Shown: positions 51,590-61,035 of the stretch, piece by piece
Layout: every line of letters starts with the position of its first letter
Numbering within the stretch: position 1 is the stretch's first letter
Origin: Siccirubricoccus phaeus
GTDB taxonomy: Bacteria; Pseudomonadota; Alphaproteobacteria; Acetobacterales; Acetobacteraceae
DNA length: 64,000 nucleotides
Reading direction: 5' to 3'
Assembly: GCF_008360935.1 (NCBI RefSeq)
Contig: NZ_SRXO01000008.1
Location: 124,001 to 188,000 of the forward strand
The notes under the pieces: generated by a model
Databases searched by the model: none
What the model was told of the DNA's origin: nothing
What the model saw: the letters and a program-made list of their open reading frames with translations, nothing else
Program-made: the position numbers and the translations under genes

Positions 51590-53977
51590 ATGCCGACACA
51601 CGCCACCCCAGGCGCGGGCTTTCGCGTCGCGACCTTCAACGCCTCGCTCAACCGCGCAGCCTCGGGCGAGCTGCTCACCGATCTGGCGACGCCGGATGAC
51701 GCCCAGGCCGCGACCGTCGCCGAGATCATCCAGCGCGCCGAGCCCGACCTGCTGCTGGTGAACGAGTTCGACTACGCGCCCTACGGCATCAATGCCGATC
51801 TGTTCCGGCTGAACTATCTGGCGCGGCCGCAGAACACGCTGGATCTGGCGGAAGGTCCCGCGGCGGCGCAGGACTATGTCGATGCCTTCGTCGCCCCCTC
51901 CAATACCGGCATCGCCTCCGGCTTCGACCTGAACAATGACGGCCAGGTGGTGACCACACCGGGCGCGGCCGGCTATGGCGATGACGCGCTGGGCTTCGGC
52001 GCCTTTCCCGGCCAGTACGGCATGGCGTTCTTTTCCAAATACCCCATCCTCCACGACCAGGTGCGGACCTTCCAGACCTTCCTGTGGAAGGACATGCCGG
52101 GCGCCCTGCTGCCGGACGATCCCAACACGGCGGCGCCGGCGGATTGGTACTCCGAGGAGGAGCTGGCGAATTTCCGCCTCGCCTCGAAGAGCTTCTGGGA
52201 CATCCCGGTGCTGGTGGATGGCGAGGTGGTGCATATCATCGCCGGCCATCCGACCCCGCCCACCTTCGACGGTCCGGAAGACCGCAACGGGTTGCGCAAC
52301 CATGACGAGATCCGCTTCCTGGCGGATTACGTGACCCCCGGCCATGGCGGCTACATCTATGACGATGCCGGCGTCTATGGCGGGCTCAAGGACGGCGAGC
52401 GCTTCGTCGTGCTGGGCGACATGAACGCCGATCCGCGCGACGGCGACAGCGTGGATGCGGCGATCCAGCAATTGCTGGACAGCGACGCGGTGGATGCCTC
52501 GCTGCGCCCGGCCAGCGCCGGCGGCATGGAGCAGGCCGCGGAACAGGGCGGCGCCAATGATAGCCACACCGGCGATCCGGGTTTCGACACGGCGGATTTC
52601 GCCGATACCGCGCCGGGCAACCTCCGCGCCGACTACGTCCTGCCTTCGAAGGACGGGCTGGCGCCGCGCGCCGCCGGCGTGTTCTGGCCGCAGAGCGACG
52701 ACCCGCTCTTCCCGCTGGTCGGCGAATACGACCCCAGCCTGCCGGGCGGCTTCCCCAGCTCCGACCACCGGCTGGTCTGGGCCGATCTGGTGGTGACGCC
52801 GGATGCGGCGCCGGGCTTCAACACGCTGGATGGCGAGGCGCCCACCGTCTTCGGCCATCGTGGCGCCAGCGCCTACCGGCCGGAGCACACCCTGGCCTCC
52901 TACAAATTGGCCATCGAGCAGGGCGCCGATTTCATCGAGCCCGACCTGGTGGTGACCAAGGATGGCGTGCTGATCGCGCGGCATGAGCCGGAGATCGGCG
53001 GCACCACCGATGTGGCGGACCATCCGGAATTCGCCGATCGCCGTGCCACCAAGATGCTGGACGGCGTGCCGGTGACGGGCTGGTGGGCGGAGGATTTCAC
53101 CCTCGCCGAGATCAAGACCCTGCATGCGCGGGAGCGCATTCCCGAGATTCGCCCTGACAATGCGGAGTATAACGACCTCTACCGCATCCCGACCTTCGCC
53201 GAGGTGATCGACCTGGTGAAGGAGGTGGAGTTCGAGACCGGCCGGAAGATCGGCATCGTCCCGGAGACCAAGCACCCCACCTATTTCGAGTATGAGGGGG
53301 AGCACCTGGACGGCACCAAGATCGCCCAGGACACCAGCAAGATGCTGGTCGATACGCTGGTGGCGAATGACTTCACCGACCCGTCCCGCGTCATCATCCA
53401 GTCCTTCGAGCTGGCGAACCTGATCGAGCTGCAGAAGGAGATCATGCCGGAGGCGGGCATCGACATCCCGCTGCTGCAGCTCATGAACGAGGGCGGCTAC
53501 GACATCGCCTTCAACCTGGACCCGGCGCGCGGCGACAACCCGGAGGCCTATGCCGGCTTCGGCTTCGACCTCAGCCTGGACAGCGCGGTGAACGGCGACC
53601 TCTACACGCCGGAGGCGCTGCAGGCGATGAAGGCGCTCTTTGCCGAGGCGATCGGTCCGTACAAGGACGATATCCTGCCGACCCGCCCCGTCTCCCCGCC
53701 GGTGGATGGCGATGGCGACGGAGAGGCGCAGATCGCCACCCAGGTCACCGGCCAGGTGATCAGCCTGCTGGATGATGCGCATGCGGCGGGGCTGGAGGTG
53801 GTGATCTACACCCTGCGCGACGAGGAAGCCTTCCAGGCGCTGAACCCGGATGGCTCCGCGCGGTCGCCGGAGGATGAGTACCGGACCTTCATCGAGCTGG
53901 GCGTGGACGGCTTCTTCACCGACTCGCCCATCTCCGGCCGCGTCGCGGTGGAACGCGCGATCGACGAGCTGCTCTGA
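51590..53977 (+). CDS. Two-domain phosphodiesterase: endonuclease/exonuclease/phosphatase + GDPD
   Basis: A 795-residue fusion. The first half (about 10-405) is an endonuclease/exonuclease/phosphatase domain: VATFNASLNR, LLLVNEFDYAPYG (metal Glu), ERFVVLGDMNADPRDG, FPSSDHRLVWADLVV (catalytic His). The second half (about 420-795) is a glycerophosphodiester phosphodiesterase: TVFGHRGASAYRPEHTLASY, FIEPDLVVTKDGVLIARHEP, GIVPETKHP, GVDGFFTDSP. A DGDGDGEAQ linker interrupts the GDPD part. The protein is acidic and has no N-terminal Sec or Tat signal, although both domains usually act outside the cytoplasm. Other secretion (type I) or cytosolic action is therefore possible. Upstream is an AT-rich 60-base promoter region. 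Confidence 0.93.
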   Translation: MPTHATPGAGFRVATFNASLNRAASGELLTDLATPDDAQAATVAEIIQRAEPDLLLVNEFDYAPYGINADLFRLNYLARPQNTLDLAEGPAAAQDYVDAFVAPSNTGIASGFDLNNDGQVVTTPGAAGYGDDALGFGAFPGQYGMAFFSKYPILHDQVRTFQTFLWKDMPGALLPDDPNTAAPADWYSEEELANFRLASKSFWDIPVLVDGEVVHIIAGHPTPPTFDGPEDRNGLRNHDEIRFLADYVTPGHGGYIYDDAGVYGGLKDGERFVVLGDMNADPRDGDSVDAAIQQLLDSDAVDASLRPASAGGMEQAAEQGGANDSHTGDPGFDTADFADTAPGNLRADYVLPSKDGLAPRAAGVFWPQSDDPLFPLVGEYDPSLPGGFPSSDHRLVWADLVVTPDAAPGFNTLDGEAPTVFGHRGASAYRPEHTLASYKLAIEQGADFIEPDLVVTKDGVLIARHEPEIGGTTDVADHPEFADRRATKMLDGVPVTGWWAEDFTLAEIKTLHARERIPEIRPDNAEYNDLYRIPTFAEVIDLVKEVEFETGRKIGIVPETKHPTYFEYEGEHLDGTKIAQDTSKMLVDTLVANDFTDPSRVIIQSFELANLIELQKEIMPEAGIDIPLLQLMNEGGYDIAFNLDPARGDNPEAYAGFGFDLSLDSAVNGDLYTPEALQAMKALFAEAIGPYKDDILPTRPVSPPVDGDGDGEAQIATQVTGQVISLLDDAHAAGLEVVIYTLRDEEAFQALNPDGSARSPEDEYRTFIELGVDGFFTDSPISGRVAVERAIDELL

Positions 53978-53991
53978 GGCAAACTCGGACC

Positions 53992-54063
53992 GGGGTCCGG
54001 GGGGTGGTCCACCCCCCGGCGGGGTGCAGGGGCAGAGCCCCTGCCGGGGTCCGGGGCAGCGCC
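53992..54063 (+). repeat. GC-rich palindromic repeat, family 2, copy 2
   Basis: Nested palindromes (GGGGGGTGGTCCACCCCCC, CAGGGGCAGAGCCCCTG, CCGGGGCAGCGCCCCG) matching the reverse complement of 26105-26215. Located between the convergent phosphodiesterase and GntR genes, where it could act as a terminator. Confidence 0.7.
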
Positions 54064-54069
54064 CCGACC

Positions 54070-54771
54070 CTACCCCCCCGCATAGCCGATCGGCCGGCGC
54101 GCTATGTCCTCATGCGCCAGCAGCGCCTCCATCACCCTCTCGCGCGCGAATTCCACCTGGCGGCGGGCTTCCGCCTCCGCCGCCGCGGCGCGGTCCTCCA
54201 GGATGGCGGCACGCAGCGCCCGGTAGCCCCGGAGCATCTCCTGGCTGCGATCCCAGGTCATCAGGGTGAGGGAGATGTACCTCTCCGACTCATCCACCAG
54301 CCCGGCGACGATCTCCACCAGCCGCGCATTCCCCGCCGCGCCGGTGACCAGCAGGCGGAAGCCGCGGTTGGCGGCAAGGAAGGCGGCGACGGTCGGCGCT
54401 TCCTCCCGCCGGTAGCCGGCGTCGAAGGCGGCATCCAGCGGCGCGAAATCCACCTTCCGCAGCCTGCCGGCGGCGAGCGCCGCGGCGGGCGGCTCCAGCA
54501 TCCGGCGTAGCTCGAAGACGTCGCGCGCATCCTGCAGGGTCAGCGGGCTCACCCGGTAGCCGCGGCGGGGTATCGGCTGCACCAGCTTTTCCTGCGCCAG
54601 GCGCAGCAGCGCCGCCCGCACCCCGGCGCGGTTCTGGCCGAGCATCAGGCACAGCTCCGGCTCGCTGATCTCCCGCCCCGGGGCCAGGCGGCACTCGATG
54701 ATGAGGCGCCTGATGGTGGCGTAGGCCTGGTCGCTGAGCCGGGGGCCGGGGCTGGGAGTTTGCATTGACAT
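54070..54771 (-). CDS. GntR/FCD-family transcriptional regulator
   Basis: A 233-residue regulator. The winged helix runs to about residue 75: LSDQAYATIRRLIIECRLAP, EISEPELCLMLGQNRAGVRA, RLAQEKLVQPIPRRGYRVSP. An FCD ligand-binding domain follows, beginning DVFELRRMLEPPAAALAAGR and including a His/Asp/Arg metal or acid site (LVDESERYISL). ATG 54771 used; ATGs at 54792 and 54765 also exist. Divergent from a family-5 binding protein gene 130 bases away. A GGTAACATACC inverted repeat (54785-54795) in the gap is a candidate operator. Confidence 0.9.
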   Translation of the reverse strand: MSMQTPSPGPRLSDQAYATIRRLIIECRLAPGREISEPELCLMLGQNRAGVRAALLRLAQEKLVQPIPRRGYRVSPLTLQDARDVFELRRMLEPPAAALAAGRLRKVDFAPLDAAFDAGYRREEAPTVAAFLAANRGFRLLVTGAAGNARLVEIVAGLVDESERYISLTLMTWDRSQEMLRGYRALRAAILEDRAAAAEAEARRQVEFARERVMEALLAHEDIARRPIGYAGG

Positions 54772-54901
54772 GCCACTATCCATCGGTAACATACCACGAA
54801 GAAGCTGAGATCAGCCAGTGCGGCCGGCGCCTTGCCACTATCGGCGCCCGGCCGCGCCCAGGGAATGCCGCGGCGCAACCGAGGGATTTCGAGGAGGCAG
54901 C

Positions 54902-56473
54902 ATGCCCCGCTGGCTGCGCATCGCCCTTCTGCTGGCCATGGCGGCCCTGGCGCCGCTGCCGGGCTGGGGCAGGGAATTCCGCTTCGCCTTCCAGTCGGAT
55001 GTCGCCAGCCTCGATCCGCATTTCTTCGACCACGCCTTCACCACCGGCTTCCTCGGCAATGTGTATGAGGGGCTGACGCGCTGGGACGACCAGTTGCAGG
55101 TGGAACCGGCGCTGGCCACCGCATGGGAACAGGAAAGCCCGCTGAGCTGGCGCTTCACCCTGCGCCGCGGCGTCACCTTCCATGAGGGCCAGGAATTCAC
55201 CGCGGATGACGTGGTGTTCTCCGTCCGCCGCGCCACCGGCCCGGAATCGGGCTTCGCCGGGCTGGCGGCGGCGATCGCGGAGGCGGAGGCGCTGGACCCC
55301 TACACCGTGCGCATCGCGACGAAGCAGCCCTACGTCATCCTGCCCCGGATGCTGACCAATTTGCTGATCCTCAGCCGCGGCTGGGCGGAGGCAAACGGTG
55401 CCGCCACCTCCTCCAACATGCGGACCGGGCAGCGGAATTACGCCGCGGACCATGCCAATGGCACCGGCCCCTTCCGGGTGACGCGGCATGAGCCGGACAG
55501 CATCACCCAGCTTGCCGTCTTTCCCGGCTGGTGGGACCGGCCGACGCATAACCTGACCGTCGCGACCTTCCGCCCGATCAAGAGCCCGCCGACACGCGTC
55601 GCCGCACTGCTCTCCCGCCAGGTGGACATGATCTGGCCGGTGCCGCTGGCGGATATCCCGCGGCTGCAGGGCACGCCCGGCTTCAAGGTGGCAAACCGGC
55701 CTTCCGAATGGGCCATCATGCTGCGGCTGAACCAGGGGGTGGAGCGGCTGAGCGGCGGCGATCAGGCCGGCAACCCGTTCCGCGACGTGCGGGTGCGGGA
55801 AGCGGTGCACCGCGCCATCGACACGGAGGCGATCCGCCGCACCATCATGCGCGGGTTGTCCACCACCACCGCCCTGCCGCTGGCGCCGACCACCAATGGC
55901 TATACGGAGTCGCTGCAGCGGCCTTCGGTCTTCGATCCGGAACGGGCGAAGGCGCTGCTGGTGGCGGCGGGCTACCCGAACGGCTTTGCCTTCACGCTGG
56001 ATTGCCCCAATGACCGCTTCATCAATGACGAGGCGATCTGCCGCGCCATCGTGCCGATGCTGGCGCGGATCGGGCTGAATGCCTCGCTGGCGGTGCGCAG
56101 CACGACGCCGCATTTCACCCATATCGGGCGGCGGGTCTCGGATGCCTTCCTGGTCGGCTGGGCCTCGGCGGGGGTGAAGGATGCGCACAACCTGCTGAGC
56201 CAGTTGTTCGCCACCACCTCCGGCAGCCTGGGCGCGGTGAATTATGCCGGCTATTCGGATGCGGAGCTGGATGGGCTGATCCAGGCGATCGGCGGCGAGA
56301 GCGACGCGGCGAAGCGGGCGGAGATGTTCGCCCGCGCGCTGGCGATCTTGCAGCGCGATTGGGCGGTGATCCCCGTGCATCTCCAGCCCAGCGTGTGGGG
56401 CTTCACCGCCGAGGTCACGACGCTGCAATTGCCGGACGACAACATGCGGCTGTGGCGGACTAGATTGCGGTAG
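54902..56473 (+). CDS. ABC transporter substrate-binding protein, family 5
   Basis: A 523-residue exported protein (signal RWLRIALLLAMAALAPLPG). SBP_bac_5 motifs: FRFAFQSDVASLDPHFFDHA, LGNVYEGLTRWDDQLQVEPA, LSWRFTLRRGVTFHEGQEFT, DDVVFSVRRATGPES, and a C-terminal VGWASAGVKDAHNLLSQLFA. No permease genes nearby. Probably controlled by the divergent GntR regulator. Followed by interspersed repeat D. Confidence 0.92.
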   Translation: MPRWLRIALLLAMAALAPLPGWGREFRFAFQSDVASLDPHFFDHAFTTGFLGNVYEGLTRWDDQLQVEPALATAWEQESPLSWRFTLRRGVTFHEGQEFTADDVVFSVRRATGPESGFAGLAAAIAEAEALDPYTVRIATKQPYVILPRMLTNLLILSRGWAEANGAATSSNMRTGQRNYAADHANGTGPFRVTRHEPDSITQLAVFPGWWDRPTHNLTVATFRPIKSPPTRVAALLSRQVDMIWPVPLADIPRLQGTPGFKVANRPSEWAIMLRLNQGVERLSGGDQAGNPFRDVRVREAVHRAIDTEAIRRTIMRGLSTTTALPLAPTTNGYTESLQRPSVFDPERAKALLVAAGYPNGFAFTLDCPNDRFINDEAICRAIVPMLARIGLNASLAVRSTTPHFTHIGRRVSDAFLVGWASAGVKDAHNLLSQLFATTSGSLGAVNYAGYSDAELDGLIQAIGGESDAAKRAEMFARALAILQRDWAVIPVHLQPSVWGFTAEVTTLQLPDDNMRLWRTRLR

Positions 56474-56479
56474 GGGCTG

Positions 56480-56645
56480 TCCGAGGGGGACGCTGTCCCC
56501 CTCGGGCTCCCCCTGCCAAAGGCCGAAGGGCCTTTGGAAACCATGAGTTTCAGACCCGACGGTTAGAACAGCTAACTCAAGGGTTCAAAGGGCCTTTCGG
56601 CCCTTTGCGGGTGGAGTTTGAGGAGGGCAGAGCCCTCCTCAACAC
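56480..56645 (+). repeat. Interspersed double-hairpin repeat, full copy D
   Basis: End palindrome CCGAGGGGGACG/CTGTCCCCCTCGG, hairpin GCCAAAGGCCGAAGGGCCTTTGG, constant AAACCATGAGTTT, variable spacer, ACTCAAGGGTTCAAAGGGCC-TTTCGGCCCTTTGCGGGTGG, then GAGGAGGGCAGAGCCCTCCTC. Same orientation as copy C. Sits between a binding-protein gene and a flavin monooxygenase. Confidence 0.85.
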
Positions 56646-56663
56646 CGAGTTGGGATCGCGCAG

Positions 56664-57827
56664 ATGGCCACAGGACATGCAGAGATAGCAGGCGCCGGCG
56701 TTGCCGGCCTGATCGCCGCCACGGCGCTCGGCCAGCGCGGCTGGAGCGTCACGGTCCATGAACGCGCCCCGGATCTGCGCAACTTCGGCGCCGGCATTTC
56801 CTGCTGGTACAATTTCGTGAAGGTGCTGCGCGCCGTCGGCGCCTTCGAGGAAGCTGCCGCCCGCTGCCGTCCCTTCTACATCCGGGAGACGCGCGACCAG
56901 CATGACCGCGTCCTCTACACCATCCGCGCCAGCGAGAAGCCGGCCGAGCGCACCTTCAGCCTGACCCGCCGCGACCTGATCGGCGCCCTGGCCAATGCCG
57001 CGCGGCGCGCCGGCGTGGAGATCCTCACCTCCTCCCGTGTCGTCGGCGCCGCCCCCGAAGGCGCGCTGCTGCTGGAGGATGGCACCCGCCGCAGCGCGGA
57101 CCTGGTGATCGGCGCCGACGGGGTGAATTCCCCGGTGCGGGAGAGCCTCGGCCTGCTGCGCCGCCGCCTGCCGCTGAACAATGGCGCGGTCCGCATGCTC
57201 ATCCCGCGCACCGAGGAGGAGCGGCAGTCCGAGCGCGGCAAGAAGGGCATCGAATACTGGTCCGGCCCGCGCCGGCTCTACTACACCGCCTGCAACGAGG
57301 ACGACATCTACCTGGCCTTCATGCTCTCCCCGCAGGACGAGGAGGGCATCGCGGTGCCGATCCGCAAGGATACCTGGATCCGCTCCTTCCCCCTGTTGAA
57401 GCCGCTGATCGAGAGGGTGGGAAATGAGGGGCGCTGGGACCAGTTCGAGCAGATCGAGCTGCATCGCTGGTCTGCCGGCCGCGCCGCCGTGGTGGGGGAT
57501 GCGGCGCATGCCATGGCGCCGAATATCGGCCAGGGCGGCGGCATGGCGGCAGTGAATGCGCTGGCGCTGGCGGTCTGGGTCAGCGAGGCGCGCACGGTGG
57601 AGGAAGGGCTGGTGACCTGGGAGGCGAAGGAGCGGCCGCTGACCGACTACACCCAGCGCGTTTCCTACTGGTATGGCCGGATCAACGACGTGCCGTCCTT
57701 CATGCGCGCGCCGCTGATGATCGCCTGCGGCAAGTCGAAATGGATCGTCGGGCTGCGGCAGAAGCCGGCAAACCATATCCCCACCGGCTATGTGCCGGAG
57801 GCGCTGCCTCAGGGCTCCTCGGCATAG
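56664..57827 (+). CDS. FAD-dependent aromatic-ring monooxygenase
   Basis: A 387-residue class A flavin hydroxylase: IAGAGVAGLIAATALGQRGW (dinucleotide motif), LVIGADGVNSPVRESLG (DG motif), and VVGDAAHAMAPNIGQGGG (GD motif). The group includes salicylate and 3-hydroxybenzoate hydroxylases. Phenolic substrates that lead towards ring cleavage would fit the pca genes elsewhere in the window, but that is inference. Its last 19 bases overlap the convergent Lrp-type gene. Confidence 0.9.
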   Translation: MATGHAEIAGAGVAGLIAATALGQRGWSVTVHERAPDLRNFGAGISCWYNFVKVLRAVGAFEEAAARCRPFYIRETRDQHDRVLYTIRASEKPAERTFSLTRRDLIGALANAARRAGVEILTSSRVVGAAPEGALLLEDGTRRSADLVIGADGVNSPVRESLGLLRRRLPLNNGAVRMLIPRTEEERQSERGKKGIEYWSGPRRLYYTACNEDDIYLAFMLSPQDEEGIAVPIRKDTWIRSFPLLKPLIERVGNEGRWDQFEQIELHRWSAGRAAVVGDAAHAMAPNIGQGGGMAAVNALALAVWVSEARTVEEGLVTWEAKERPLTDYTQRVSYWYGRINDVPSFMRAPLMIACGKSKWIVGLRQKPANHIPTGYVPEALPQGSSA

Positions 57828-58282
57828 TCCAGCGGCAGGGCGGTGGTGGATTTCATCCGCTCCATGGCGAACATGGAGGTGACGTCGGCCAGCTCGATGC
57901 GGGCGATCAGCCGCTGGTAGAGATCGTCATAGGCGCGGATGCTCGGCACCACGGCGCGGATCAGGTAGTCGATCTCGCCGCTCATCCGGTAGAAATCCAG
58001 CACTTCCGGCAGATCCGCCACGGCGCGGCGCAGCCGGTCCAGCCAGTCCAGATTGTGCTGGTTGGTGCGGATGGCGATGAAGACCGTGACGCCGAGATTG
58101 AGCTTCTCCGGGTCCAGCAGGGCGACGCGGCGGCGGATGATGCCGACCTGTTCCAGCTTCTGCACCCGCCGCCAGCAGGGGGTGGGGGAGAGGCCCACCT
58201 GCTCGGCCAGGGCGGCGATCGGGAGGGTCGCGTCTTCCTGCAGCAATTGCAGGATGCGGCGATCGAAGCGATCGAGCTTCAT
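57809..58282 (-). CDS. Lrp/AsnC-family transcriptional regulator
   Basis: A 157-residue regulator with an N-terminal helix-turn-helix (KLDRFDRRILQLLQEDATLP, LAEQVGLSPTPCWRRVQKLE) and a C-terminal RAM domain (LPEVLDFYRMSGEIDYLIRA). ATG 58282 is the usual family start (MKLDRFD); the frame extends upstream without coding sense. Divergent from the cysteine-dioxygenase-like gene across 234 bases, an arrangement in which Lrp proteins often control the divergent gene in response to an amino acid. Confidence 0.92.
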   Translation of the reverse strand: MKLDRFDRRILQLLQEDATLPIAALAEQVGLSPTPCWRRVQKLEQVGIIRRRVALLDPEKLNLGVTVFIAIRTNQHNLDWLDRLRRAVADLPEVLDFYRMSGEIDYLIRAVVPSIRAYDDLYQRLIARIELADVTSMFAMERMKSTTALPLDYAEEP

Positions 58283-58516
58283 GCCGGGACAGGGGCGGTA
58301 GGCTGGAAGGGCATGGTGCGGGGCTGCGGTCCTGGCAGATAGCTGCAATGAGGATGAGATACCCGGAATGTAGCGAGAATCGGAATTCCATTCCTATTCA
58401 ACTCAGGGCCTGGGGATGAAAAGCAAAAAACCTTCGCGCCCTCGCCGCTAGCATCCCATTCCGGCGGCCGGATCCGGTCGCGCGCTCTTCCGCCAGATTG
58501 GATGTGATTTCCCGAC

Positions 58517-59038
58517 ATGCTGACCACCCGCTGTCCCGGCCTGCGTGACCGCCTGATCGACCGGGTGGCGGAGGCCGCGCGGGCCCCGATGGCGGAGCGG
58601 CCGGCCGCGGTGGCCGAGGCCCTGGCCGAGGCGGCGACGGCGCCCACCCTGCTGGACGGGCTGGAATGCCCGGAGGACCCGGCGTGCTATTGCCGGCACC
58701 TGCTGCATGCCGATCCGGCGGGTGCCTATGCCATCGTCGCCCTGGTCTGGCGGCCGGGGCAGATGAGCCCGGTGCACGCCCATCGCACCTGGTGCGCGCT
58801 GGCGGTGCATCAGGGGCTGCTGACCGAGACCTTCTACCGCGCCCCGGAGGCGGGCAGCGAGCCGGAGACGCTGGCTGCGCTGCTGCGCCGCCCCGGCGAG
58901 GGCAGCCATGGCCCGGCCGACCCGGCGAAGCTGCATCGCATCGCCAATCTCGGCTGCCGCACCGCGGTGTCCATCCATGTCTATGGCGCGCGCTATGAGC
59001 GCTTCGGCCAGGATGTGAACCTGGTCTACGCCGCCTGA
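58517..59038 (+). CDS. Cysteine-dioxygenase-type thiol dioxygenase
   Basis: A 173-residue cupin. The iron ligands are visible as HAHRTWCA (two His, about residues 88-95) and SIHVYGARYE (third His). PECYCRHLLHADP-like residues precede it. Related bacterial enzymes oxidise cysteine or 3-mercaptopropionate to sulfinates. The divergent Lrp regulator fits an amino-acid substrate. Ends in a strong hairpin. Confidence 0.85.
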   Translation: MLTTRCPGLRDRLIDRVAEAARAPMAERPAAVAEALAEAATAPTLLDGLECPEDPACYCRHLLHADPAGAYAIVALVWRPGQMSPVHAHRTWCALAVHQGLLTETFYRAPEAGSEPETLAALLRRPGEGSHGPADPAKLHRIANLGCRTAVSIHVYGARYERFGQDVNLVYAA

Positions 59039-59047
59039 GGCGCTGGG

Positions 59048-59080
59048 GCGGGATGCGTCACAGCCGTGCACGCATCCCGC
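59048..59080. terminator. Bidirectional terminator-like hairpin
   Basis: A perfect 11-base inverted repeat GCGGGATGCGT/ACGCATCCCGC with an 11-base loop, midway between the convergent thiol-dioxygenase and cyclase genes. Confidence 0.65.
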
Positions 59081-59144
59081 TCCGGCTCTTCGTCCGGCCG
59101 CGCGATCCACGCTTCCGGTTGATTCAGCCTCGAGCGATCGCGCG

Positions 59145-60917
59145 CTAATCCGGCAGGCCGGCCGCCCGCAGCAGCGTCAGGAAGCGTTCCAGGATCGGGC
59201 CGCTCAGCGCCGAATGCGCGGCGAAGACGGAAAGGCGGAAGCCCGGCTCCTGCCGCAGCAGCCGGGCCGCGCGCTCGCGTGCCTCGTCTTCCTCGCCCAG
59301 CGCCACCAGCGCCGCCATCAGCGCCCGCTGGTTCGAGACGCAGGTGGGGTTGCGGCGCTCCGTCCGGCGGCCCCACTCCACGGCCTCGGCATATTGCCCG
59401 CCGATCAGGTAGGTCAGGGTGATCGCATGCTCATAGAGGCTGGCGAGGCGGGCATGCGGGGAAAGCCGCAGCGCCTTGTGTCCCGCCTCCACCCCCATGC
59501 GCCAATCGCCGCGGCAGGCGCGGATGAAGCCGGCAATGCCCCAGGCGAGGGCGCAATTCGGCCCCGCCGCCGTGGCGCGGTCGATCAGCAGCTTCGCCGT
59601 CTCGTAATCCCGCTTGGCGAAGCAGAGCATCAGCGCCTGGATGGCCAGCGCCACCGCGTCATGCGGGTCCCGCTCCAGCGCCGAGGCGGCGAGCTGCGCC
59701 ACCTCCGGGAATTCGGCATAGGGGTTGGGCGACCAGCCCTGGTTGATGCGCACCATGTGCCACAGCGCGGCGTGGGAGCGCGGCTTGGCCCAGTCCGGCG
59801 CGGCGGCGATGGCCTGTTGCAGCAGCCCGCGGGCGGCATCGAAGCTGTCGCGCTCGACGCGGTGCATCACGTCCAGCGCCTGCAGCAGGTAGTCATAGCC
59901 CGTCATGCTGTCGGGCGCCTTGCGCATGGCCTGGCGCAGCTCCCGCTCCTGCACGCTCGGCGCCAGCAGGGCGACCAGCTCGGTCGCGATGCGGTCCTGC
60001 ATGTCGAACAGGTCGCGCGCCGCGCCGTCATGCCGGTCGGCACGCAGCACCGCGCCGGTGGCGGCGTCGCACAGCTCCGTGGTGATGCGCAGCTTCTCGC
60101 CGGCCCGCCAGGCGCTGCCGGTCAGCACATAGCGCACGCCGAGATCCTGGGCGACCTGACGCGGATCCACCACGCGCCCGGCATAGGCATGGGTGGCGGC
60201 GGTGGCGATGACGAACAGCGCCTCGATGCCGGAGAGCACGCTGACGATGCCCTCGATCAGGCCCTCGGCAAACCAGGCATCCTCCGGATCGGCACCGGGC
60301 GGCAGGCGGAAGGGCAGCACGGCGATGGAGGGCAGCGCCGGCAGTTCCGGCTCCTCCGCCGGCGGGGCGGGGCGGCGGCCGAGGGCGAAGGCGCGGGCGG
60401 GGCGGCGGATATGCTTCAGGCTGATCTCGCCGAGGTCGAGCAGCGGCAGCGGCGCGTTCGCGCCAAGCTGTTCCGCCACCTCGGCCGAGACGATCACGCC
60501 GCCGGGTTCCGCCAGGGCCTGCAGCCGCGCGGCGAGGTTGACCCCCTCGCCGAAGACGTCATGCGGCTCCACGATGATGTCGGCGTAGTTCAGCCCCATG
60601 CGGAAGGCGATCGCCGGGCCGCTCTCATGCGCCGCGGCGCCGGCGATGCGGTCCTGGATCTGCAGCGCGCATTCCGTCGCCTGCAGCGCGCTCTCGAAGG
60701 TGGCAAGGAAGCCGTCGCCGGTGTTCTTCACGATGCGCCCGCCGCGGGCGGCGAGCAGCGGGCGGACGATGCCGTCCATCAGCGCGGTGAAGCGCAGATG
60801 CGTCGCTTCCTCGCCATTCTCCATCAGCCGCGTATAGCCGGCGATGTCGGCCGCCAGCACCGCCAGGAACTGGCGCTTGCTGGCGAGGTTTGTGGCCAGG
60901 GGAAAGGTGGCTGACAT
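59145..60917 (-). CDS. Class III adenylate/guanylate cyclase with TolB-like and TPR regions
   Basis: A 590-residue protein. The cyclase domain (about 15-180) has both metal aspartates, in LAADIAGYTRLMENG and IVKNTGDGFLATFES, and EGVNLAARLQALAEPGG near its end. A TolB-like region (about 195-310: SIAVLPFRLPPGADPEDAWF, VRYVLTGSAWRAGEKLRIT) and tetratricopeptide repeats follow. The architecture is common in alphaproteobacteria. It shares the C-terminal two thirds of its layout with the BTAD regulator at 8633-10669. Cytosolic. Monocistronic. Confidence 0.93.
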   Translation of the reverse strand: MSATFPLATNLASKRQFLAVLAADIAGYTRLMENGEEATHLRFTALMDGIVRPLLAARGGRIVKNTGDGFLATFESALQATECALQIQDRIAGAAAHESGPAIAFRMGLNYADIIVEPHDVFGEGVNLAARLQALAEPGGVIVSAEVAEQLGANAPLPLLDLGEISLKHIRRPARAFALGRRPAPPAEEPELPALPSIAVLPFRLPPGADPEDAWFAEGLIEGIVSVLSGIEALFVIATAATHAYAGRVVDPRQVAQDLGVRYVLTGSAWRAGEKLRITTELCDAATGAVLRADRHDGAARDLFDMQDRIATELVALLAPSVQERELRQAMRKAPDSMTGYDYLLQALDVMHRVERDSFDAARGLLQQAIAAAPDWAKPRSHAALWHMVRINQGWSPNPYAEFPEVAQLAASALERDPHDAVALAIQALMLCFAKRDYETAKLLIDRATAAGPNCALAWGIAGFIRACRGDWRMGVEAGHKALRLSPHARLASLYEHAITLTYLIGGQYAEAVEWGRRTERRNPTCVSNQRALMAALVALGEEDEARERAARLLRQEPGFRLSVFAAHSALSGPILERFLTLLRAAGLPD

Positions 60918-61035
60918 GGGGTCCCACTGCCTTGCAGCATGGCGGGGCGGGAGGTTCGCGCGAACCCGCCCGCTTGTGCATCATCTTTTGCTAACAATCG
61001 CGTGAAGTCCAGGGCCGATGGCGGCCCGGCGCGGC

